A stretch of 10,043 nucleotides of DNA. Source: Gammaproteobacteria bacterium. Its GTDB lineage: Bacteria > Pseudomonadota > Gammaproteobacteria > UBA6429 > Thiohalophilaceae. The position numbers and the translations under genes were made by a program. This document shows positions 5,015 through 10,043 of this stretch, one piece after another. The notes under the pieces were generated by a model. That model was not told the origin of the DNA, searched no databases, and saw nothing but the letters and a program-made list of their open reading frames with translations. The stretch lies in the NCBI GenBank assembly GCA_029880425.1, contig JAOUOK010000028.1, forward strand, positions 1-10,043. The letters are read 5' to 3'. How positions within the stretch are numbered: the first letter of the stretch is position 1; every line of letters starts with the position of its first letter.

Positions 5015-8000
5015 AAACAATCAAAGACTCTGACCATTGATGGCAACCAGGCCGCTGCCGAAATTGCACACATGACCAATGAAGTCATCGCCATCTATCC
5101 TATTACGCCGGCATCACCTATGGGCGAATGGGCAGATGAGTGGTCATCGCGAAAGCGACCGAACCTGTGGGGAACCGTACCGCGTATTATTGAAATGCAA
5201 AGTGAAGCTGGCGCGGCCGGAACCATTCATGGTGCATTACAAACAGGTGCTTTAAGCACAACGTTTACCGCTTCACAGGGATTGTTACTCATGATCCCGA
5301 ATATGTTCAAAATAGCGGGCGAACTCTCGCCTACCGTGTTTCATGTAGCAGCCCGTTCAATTGCTGCCCAGGCACTTTCCATTTTTGGTGATCATAGTGA
5401 TGTCATGGCAGCACGCAGTACTGGCTATTCCTTTCTTGCTTCTGCTTCGCCACAAGAAGTTCTGGATATGTCACTCATAGCACAAGCTGCCACCTTAGAA
5501 TCACGTATCCCTATCGTGCATTTTTTTGACGGTTTTCGCACCTCACATGAAGTCGCCAAGATCCAGGCAATCGAAACTGATGTCATTAGAAAAATGATTA
5601 ACAATGAACTGGTAACCGCGCATCGTGCACGTGCATTATCACCCGAACATCCTGTTATCCGTGGTACCTCTCAAAATCCTGATGTATATTTCCAGGCACG
5701 TGAAACTGTCAATTCTTATTATTTAGCCATGCCCGCAATTGTACAAACATGCATGGATAAATTTTCTGAACTGACCGGTCGCAGCTATCACCTGTTTGAT
5801 TACTTCGGCGCTGATGATGCCGACAAAGTGATTATCTTAATGGGATCAGGTGTTGAGACCACAGAGGAAACCGTTAACTATCTTAATTCACAGGGAAATA
5901 AAACAGGACTTATCAAGGTTCGTTTGTTCCGCCCTTTTGACGCCAATGCGTTACTTAACGCGTTACCCAAAACAACTTTATCCATTGCTGTACTTGATCG
6001 AACCAAAGAACCTGGTGCTGATGGTGAACCACTCTATAAAGATATCATTACCGCGTTGGCACAAGACAACATTGCAAGTCGTCATAGCAATCACCACTTT
6101 AAACAAATGCCCACAGTGATTGGTGGCCGCTATGGCTTGTCATCAAAAGAATTTACACCGGCGATGGTGAAGGCCGTTTTTGATGAGCTCGAAAAGGAAC
6201 AACCTAAAAATCATTTTACCATTGGCATTCATGATGATGTTACACATAGCAGTCTTGAATGGGATGACACTTTCCGTACTGATGCACATAACTCGACGTT
6301 CCAGGCAATTTTCTACGGCCTGGGAAGTGATGGTACTGTTGGTGCAAATAAAAACAGCATAAAAATCATTGGTGAATCAACTGACAAATATGCACAGGGC
6401 TATTTTGTATATGATTCTAAAAAGTCAGGCGCGGTTACCGTGTCACATTTACGTTTTGGTGATAAACCGATTCACTCAACCTATTTAATTGAAAATGGTG
6501 ATGCCAATTTTGTTGCCTGTCATCAACCCGTGTTTCTCGAACGTTACCCCATGCTGGATAAGGCCGCTGAGAACGCGGTATTCTTATTAAATTCCTCATT
6601 AGCTGCCGACAAGGTATGGAGCAGCCTGCCAAAAAACATGCAACAACAAATCATCGATAAACATATTCGTGTTTATTGTATTGATGCTTATGAAATTGCA
6701 ACAAAAACCGGCATGGATAAACGCATTAATACCATTATGCAGACCTGTTTCTTTTCTATCTCTGGTGTATTACCTCCTGACGTTGCAATTAAAGCCATTA
6801 AAGATGCCGTGCAAGAAACCTATGGCCGTAAAGGTAAGCGCCTGGTTGAACTCAACTTTAAAGCCATTGATGAAACACTGGCAAATTTACATAAAGTAGT
6901 AATTCCAAATAAAATAAACGCAACGTTTGATTTAACCGATCATATCGCTGACAGTGCACCTAATTTTGTAAAAAACGTTACCGGCGAAATTATTGCAGGT
7001 CGTGGCGATCAAATACCGGTGAGTTTGTTACCAGATGATGGCACTTATCCATTAGGCACTGCCGCCTATGAAAAACGCAATATCGGGCTGGAAATTCCGG
7101 TAATCGATGAAAACCTGTGTACCCAATGTGGTAAATGTCCGCTGGTGTGTCCACACGGTGTAATTCGCAGTAAAGTCTTTGATGAATCATTATTAAAAGA
7201 CGCATCAGATACATTTAAGTCGATGCCAGTTAAAGGAAAAGATTTTGCACCGGGGCTGCGCATGAGTTACCAGGTGGCACCTGAAGATTGTACCGGATGT
7301 GGATTGTGTGTCGATATTTGTCCTATTAGAGATAAAACAAATGCCAGTCATAAAGCATTAAATATGGTGCCCTACACGCCCGAACTTCGACAACAGGAAA
7401 AACAAAACTGGGATTACTTTTTAACCTTACCTGAATATGACCGCACGGCAGTTAAAACCGGTACCATAAAAGGTTCACAAATCTTGCAACCACTATTTGA
7501 ATTTTCGGGTGCATGCGTAGGCTGCGGTGAAACGCCGTATGTAAAACTTGCCAGCCAGTTATTTGGCGATCGAATGATCGTGGCAAACGCCACCGGTTGT
7601 TCTTCTATCTATGGTGGTAACTTACCCACTACACCCTGGGCAAAAAATCATGAAGGTCGTGGCCCGGCATGGTCAAATTCGTTATTTGAAGACAACGCGG
7701 AATTTGGCCTCGGTATGCGTCTTGCTATTAATAAGCAAGCGGAATATGCACATGAACTCTTACAACAACTGAAAGGTGATATTAGCGCTGACTTGGTTTC
7801 TTCACTTCTTAATGCCGATGAAACAACCGAAACGGGTATTGCTAAACAACGTGAAAATATAAAGACACTGCGTAATAAACTAAAAGATATTGATTCACTC
7901 GCTGCACGCGAGCTTGAAAGTGTTGCCGAGAATCTTAGCCGTAAAAGTGTCTGGATCATGGGTGGTGATGGATGGGCTTATGATATTGGTTACGGTGGGC

Positions 8001-8677
8001 TTGATCATGTTCTTGCCTCGGGTGAAGACGTTAATATCCTTGTACTTGATACCGAGGTCTACTCTAATACCGGCGGTCAAACATCCAAGGCAACTCCACG
8101 TGGCGCGGTGGCTAAATTCTCAGCCGGTGGTAAGGCCTCGCCAAAAAAAGACCTGGCCTTGTTAGCCATGGATTATGAACATGTTTATATCGCCAGGATT
8201 GCTTACGGTGCAAAAGATATACAAACCATTCATGCATTCCACGAAGCTGAAGCCTACCCTGGACCATCATTGATTATTGCTTATTCACCCTGTATCGCCC
8301 ATGGCATTGATTTAAAAGATAATCATCTGCACCAACAACTTGCAGTCGATAGTGGCCATTGGCCATTATTCCGTTACAACCCGCAACATGCCGCGGCAGG
8401 TAAAAATCCACTGCACCTTGATTCTAAGGCACCCTCGATTCCTTACCGCGATTTTATTGAAAGAGAAATTCGCTTTAACATGTTATGGCGCACACATCCT
8501 GAAGAGGCTGAAAAATTCCTTAAGCAATCTCAAGAAGAAGTTAATCATCGTTATCATTACTATGAACAACTCGCGAGTCTTGAATGGGATAAAAACGGTG
8601 ACATTGAACCACCACATCGAAAATTAAAAGCCACTACAATTGATGATAAGACTAAAAAAGAGGAGCCTGCCTCATGA
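5012..8677 (+). CDS. nifJ: Pyruvate:ferredoxin (flavodoxin) oxidoreductase, NifJ type
   Basis: This 1221-aa single-chain enzyme catalyses pyruvate + CoA to acetyl-CoA + CO2 with electrons to ferredoxin or flavodoxin, or the reverse. Domain I has YPITPASPMGE (29-39; T32), QSEAGAA (63-69; E65) and HVAARS (R115), the expected thiamine diphosphate and pyruvate contacts. A gamma-type domain includes GLGSDGTVGANK (436-447). The EKR segment (687-689) precedes a two-cluster ferredoxin domain: C703, C706, C709, C713 and C760, C763, C766, C770. The proximal cluster ligands are C835, C838, C863 and C1094. The thiamine/Mg site is GGDGWAYDIGYGG (984-996) with DTEVYSNTGGQ (1013-1023). All catalytic parts are intact. 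A charged tail (about 1189-1221) seems longer than in E. coli YdbK. It is the first gene of an operon behind an FNR-like promoter, and its TGA overlaps the next ATG. No nif genes are present, so a role in nitrogen fixation is not implied; anaerobic energy or carbon metabolism is likelier. Confidence 0.96.
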   Translation: MKQSKTLTIDGNQAAAEIAHMTNEVIAIYPITPASPMGEWADEWSSRKRPNLWGTVPRIIEMQSEAGAAGTIHGALQTGALSTTFTASQGLLLMIPNMFKIAGELSPTVFHVAARSIAAQALSIFGDHSDVMAARSTGYSFLASASPQEVLDMSLIAQAATLESRIPIVHFFDGFRTSHEVAKIQAIETDVIRKMINNELVTAHRARALSPEHPVIRGTSQNPDVYFQARETVNSYYLAMPAIVQTCMDKFSELTGRSYHLFDYFGADDADKVIILMGSGVETTEETVNYLNSQGNKTGLIKVRLFRPFDANALLNALPKTTLSIAVLDRTKEPGADGEPLYKDIITALAQDNIASRHSNHHFKQMPTVIGGRYGLSSKEFTPAMVKAVFDELEKEQPKNHFTIGIHDDVTHSSLEWDDTFRTDAHNSTFQAIFYGLGSDGTVGANKNSIKIIGESTDKYAQGYFVYDSKKSGAVTVSHLRFGDKPIHSTYLIENGDANFVACHQPVFLERYPMLDKAAENAVFLLNSSLAADKVWSSLPKNMQQQIIDKHIRVYCIDAYEIATKTGMDKRINTIMQTCFFSISGVLPPDVAIKAIKDAVQETYGRKGKRLVELNFKAIDETLANLHKVVIPNKINATFDLTDHIADSAPNFVKNVTGEIIAGRGDQIPVSLLPDDGTYPLGTAAYEKRNIGLEIPVIDENLCTQCGKCPLVCPHGVIRSKVFDESLLKDASDTFKSMPVKGKDFAPGLRMSYQVAPEDCTGCGLCVDICPIRDKTNASHKALNMVPYTPELRQQEKQNWDYFLTLPEYDRTAVKTGTIKGSQILQPLFEFSGACVGCGETPYVKLASQLFGDRMIVANATGCSSIYGGNLPTTPWAKNHEGRGPAWSNSLFEDNAEFGLGMRLAINKQAEYAHELLQQLKGDISADLVSSLLNADETTETGIAKQRENIKTLRNKLKDIDSLAARELESVAENLSRKSVWIMGGDGWAYDIGYGGLDHVLASGEDVNILVLDTEVYSNTGGQTSKATPRGAVAKFSAGGKASPKKDLALLAMDYEHVYIARIAYGAKDIQTIHAFHEAEAYPGPSLIIAYSPCIAHGIDLKDNHLHQQLAVDSGHWPLFRYNPQHAAAGKNPLHLDSKAPSIPYRDFIEREIRFNMLWRTHPEEAEKFLKQSQEEVNHRYHYYEQLASLEWDKNGDIEPPHRKLKATTIDDKTKKEEPAS

Positions 8678-9669
8678 TAAATTTAAGTACGGAATATCTT
8701 GGGCTTAAACTGGACAATCCACTCGTGCCCTCTTCCTCACCGCTTACCGGCGAACTCAGCTCTGCAAAAAAACTTGAGGATGCCGGGGCCTCAGCAATCA
8801 TATTGCCTTCGCTGTTTGAAGAATCAATTGAATTTGAACAAAAACAACTTGAACAGTTTGTTCATTCACAAGCACTGGGTAATTACGAAGCACAATCATT
8901 TCAACCAATACCAGATGAGTACGAAAGCGAACTTGATAATTATCTTGAACGACTGCAACAATATAAATCATCACTCGACATTCCCATTATCGCCAGCCTT
9001 AACGGTATCTCGACAAATGGTTGGGTAGACACTGGTAAGGAATTACAACAAGCCGGTGCAGATGCACTCGAACTCAATGTTTATTACATTGCCGCAGACC
9101 CGGTTGTTTCAGGTGAAGATGTTGAGGCACGCTATATCACACTGCTAAACGATTTACGTCAGCATATCGACATACCTGTTACCATGAAACTCTCTTCCCA
9201 GTTTTCTTCAGTCGCAAACATGATACTCAAGTTACAACAAGCCGGCGCACAGGGTGTTTCCCTGTTTAACCGTTTTTATCAACCTGACATTGATCTTGAG
9301 ACTTTAAAAGTTAAACCGCACCTGGAATTATCAAATTCTAATGAATCTTTACTGAGAATTCGCTGGATTGCGCTGATCAGGGATTACGTTAATATTTCCA
9401 TTGCAGCGACAGGAGGATTCCATCATAGCGATGATATTATAAAAGCCCTGCTAGTTGGTGCTGATATTACGCATCTATGCAGCGTACTTTTAAAAAATGG
9501 ACCCAGGCATATAGCCACGTTAAAAGAAGAAATCACTAACTGGCTGGAAGAACATGAATATAATTCTATTGAGCAAATGAAAGGCAGTATCAGCAAGGAG
9601 TCAGCCATCAACCCTGAAGAACTTGAACATAGTAACTATATGCATGTTATTAAAAGCTATTCTCGATAA
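8674..9669 (+). CDS. Dihydroorotate dehydrogenase-like FMN protein, probably not a true DHODH
   Basis: This 331-aa TIM-barrel flavoprotein is similar to PyrD. The start (LSTEYLGLKLDNPLVPSSSPLT) matches the N-terminal DHODH motif, K172 (VTMKLSS) aligns with the FMN-contacting Lys, and ATGGFHHSDD (235-244) with GADITHLCSVLL (252-263) form the FMN phosphate site. The catalytic stretch, normally Asn-Leu-Ser-Cys-Pro-Asn, reads ELNVYYIAAD at 133-142. The Cys (or Ser) base becomes Tyr and the orotate-binding Asn becomes Ala, so dihydroorotate oxidation is unlikely. The C-terminus (about 280-331) adds a charged helical extension. It overlaps nifJ by ATGA and has AGGAG 8 nt upstream inside nifJ, so translation is coupled. 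DHODH-like genes beside nifJ are known from other bacteria, usually named only by similarity. A flavin electron-transfer or protective role for the oxidoreductase is inference. Confidence 0.88.
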   Translation: MINLSTEYLGLKLDNPLVPSSSPLTGELSSAKKLEDAGASAIILPSLFEESIEFEQKQLEQFVHSQALGNYEAQSFQPIPDEYESELDNYLERLQQYKSSLDIPIIASLNGISTNGWVDTGKELQQAGADALELNVYYIAADPVVSGEDVEARYITLLNDLRQHIDIPVTMKLSSQFSSVANMILKLQQAGAQGVSLFNRFYQPDIDLETLKVKPHLELSNSNESLLRIRWIALIRDYVNISIAATGGFHHSDDIIKALLVGADITHLCSVLLKNGPRHIATLKEEITNWLEEHEYNSIEQMKGSISKESAINPEELEHSNYMHVIKSYSR

Positions 9670-9874
9670 TTAAACTGTTCAATGTTAAATGTTTGCATCC
9701 GGCCACGTGCAGTCATTCATCGAATGAAACATTAATCCTACCATCTAAAAAGTAGCCAGTAACGATAAGCATAAAGGGTGGGAAAAAGCTGAGTTTTTAC
9801 TTGTCTAGGAGAGCGTTGCGAACAAACAGATATACTTATTAAGTATTTGAAAATTCGGCATCTGACAGATTAAA
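9670..9874. other. Intergenic region after the nifJ operon, no gene seen
   Basis: No coding frame longer than about 17 codons is evident here. It holds small inverted repeats: AATGTTT (9688-9694) with AAACATT (9727-9733), TTCAT-CGA-ATGAA near 9716-9728, ATACTT-ATT-AAGTAT (9832-9846), and ATCTG-A-CAGAT (9860-9870). None has a GC-rich stem followed by a T-run, so no convincing terminator for the operon is visible. A5-GCTGAG-T5 at 9783-9798 is too weak. Confidence 0.5.
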
Positions 9875-10042
9875 TTATTGTTTGTTTTTTGTGTTTCGAA
9901 AAATAAAGTCATCACGATATTTTTCAAGCCCATCACATGGCACAAACTTTTCAGACCATGTAGGTTTTTTATCTATATTTATATAGTTTTTGAACGAAGT
10001 ATTTTTATTTAACATGATATCTTTTATAAAAATCTTATTTAT
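9875..10042 (-). CDS. Unrecognised protein, C-terminal fragment open at the right edge
   Basis: On the minus strand a frame is open from the window edge to a TAA at 9875-9877, giving 55 residues. The sequence includes NIDKKPTWSEKFVPCDGLEK and ends RNTKNKQ. An internal ATG at 10013-10015 would give a 46-aa protein, but no good Shine-Dalgarno precedes it. I therefore favour the C-terminus of a longer gene beyond the window. It is Lys/Asn-rich and noticeably more AT-rich than the preceding genes. The mixed composition with Trp, Cys, Pro and acidic residues looks protein-like rather than random. I recognise no family. It converges on the nifJ operon. Confidence 0.4.
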   Translation of the reverse strand: MNKIFIKDIMLNKNTSFKNYINIDKKPTWSEKFVPCDGLEKYRDDFIFRNTKNKQ

Positions 10043-10043
10043 A

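Noticed and set aside
7648..7959. 103-aa minus-strand open frame inside nifJ
   Set aside because: It lies antisense to the strongly conserved NifJ thiamine-binding region, has a Ser/Arg-rich composition typical of a reverse-frame shadow, and has no recognisable motif.
8340..8627. 95-aa plus-strand open frame in another frame of nifJ
   Set aside because: It is fully contained in the NifJ C-terminal coding region, with low-complexity composition and no Shine-Dalgarno.
5012..8677. Part of a nitrogen-fixation cluster
   Set aside because: No other nif genes are visible; NifJ-type enzymes are widespread in non-fixing bacteria.
8674..9669. Calling this gene pyrD
   Set aside because: The catalytic and orotate-binding residues around 135-142 are not conserved, and the gene is embedded with nifJ, not with pyrimidine genes.
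9783..9798. A5-GCTGAG-T5 as the terminator of the nifJ operon
   Set aside because: The stem is only A-T pairs and would be too unstable.

Overview
This window reads as chromosomal DNA from a gammaproteobacterium of moderate to low GC (roughly 40% by eye). The main evidence is the pair mnmA (3' end only) followed by hflD, a gene order and an HflD protein typical of Gammaproteobacteria, together with an AcnA closely resembling the enterobacterial enzyme. A DsrE2-like sulfur-carrier-type protein and a NifJ-type pyruvate:ferredoxin oxidoreductase would fit a facultatively anaerobic or sulfur-metabolising lineage. That is inference and I cannot name a genus. No rRNA, tRNA, CRISPR array, insertion sequence or phage gene is visible.

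Layout. Positions 2-773 hold the end of mnmA and all of hflD, rightward, closed by a hairpin terminator at 771-807 that overlaps the hflD stop codon. Positions 822-1953 are a divergent pair: a DsrE2-like protein on the minus strand and a small cysteine-free MarR-family regulator on the plus strand. Their 151-bp shared promoter region carries two short palindromes that could be operators. Positions 1954-2116 form a structured acnA leader with a perfect TATAAT -10 inside a hairpin and a second inverted repeat close to the ribosome binding site. Positions 2117-4777 encode aconitase A, followed by a strong intrinsic terminator.

Positions 4829-5011 are a well-formed candidate anaerobic promoter: an FNR/Anr-like box (9 of 10 conserved positions) about 40.5 bp before the start predicted from a TATACT -10 element. 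It drives a two-gene operon, nifJ (1221 aa) and a dihydroorotate-dehydrogenase-like flavoprotein (331 aa), which overlap by ATGA. The second protein keeps the FMN-binding framework of dihydroorotate dehydrogenases but has lost the catalytic Asn-x-x-Cys-Pro-Asn motif, so it is probably not a pyrimidine-synthesis enzyme. This pair is the best candidate here for an incompletely understood system. The last 374 bases are mostly noncoding; an open minus-strand frame at the right edge (9875-10042) looks like the C-terminus of an unrecognised AT-rich gene.

How the genes may work together: NifJ interconverts pyruvate and acetyl-CoA using low-potential ferredoxin or flavodoxin, and aconitase handles citrate/isocitrate in the following pathway. 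They have separate promoters and a terminator between them, so co-regulation is not implied. MnmA (tRNA 2-thiolation) and the DsrE2-like protein both touch on sulfur transfer chemistry, but they are transcribed convergently and a direct link is speculation.
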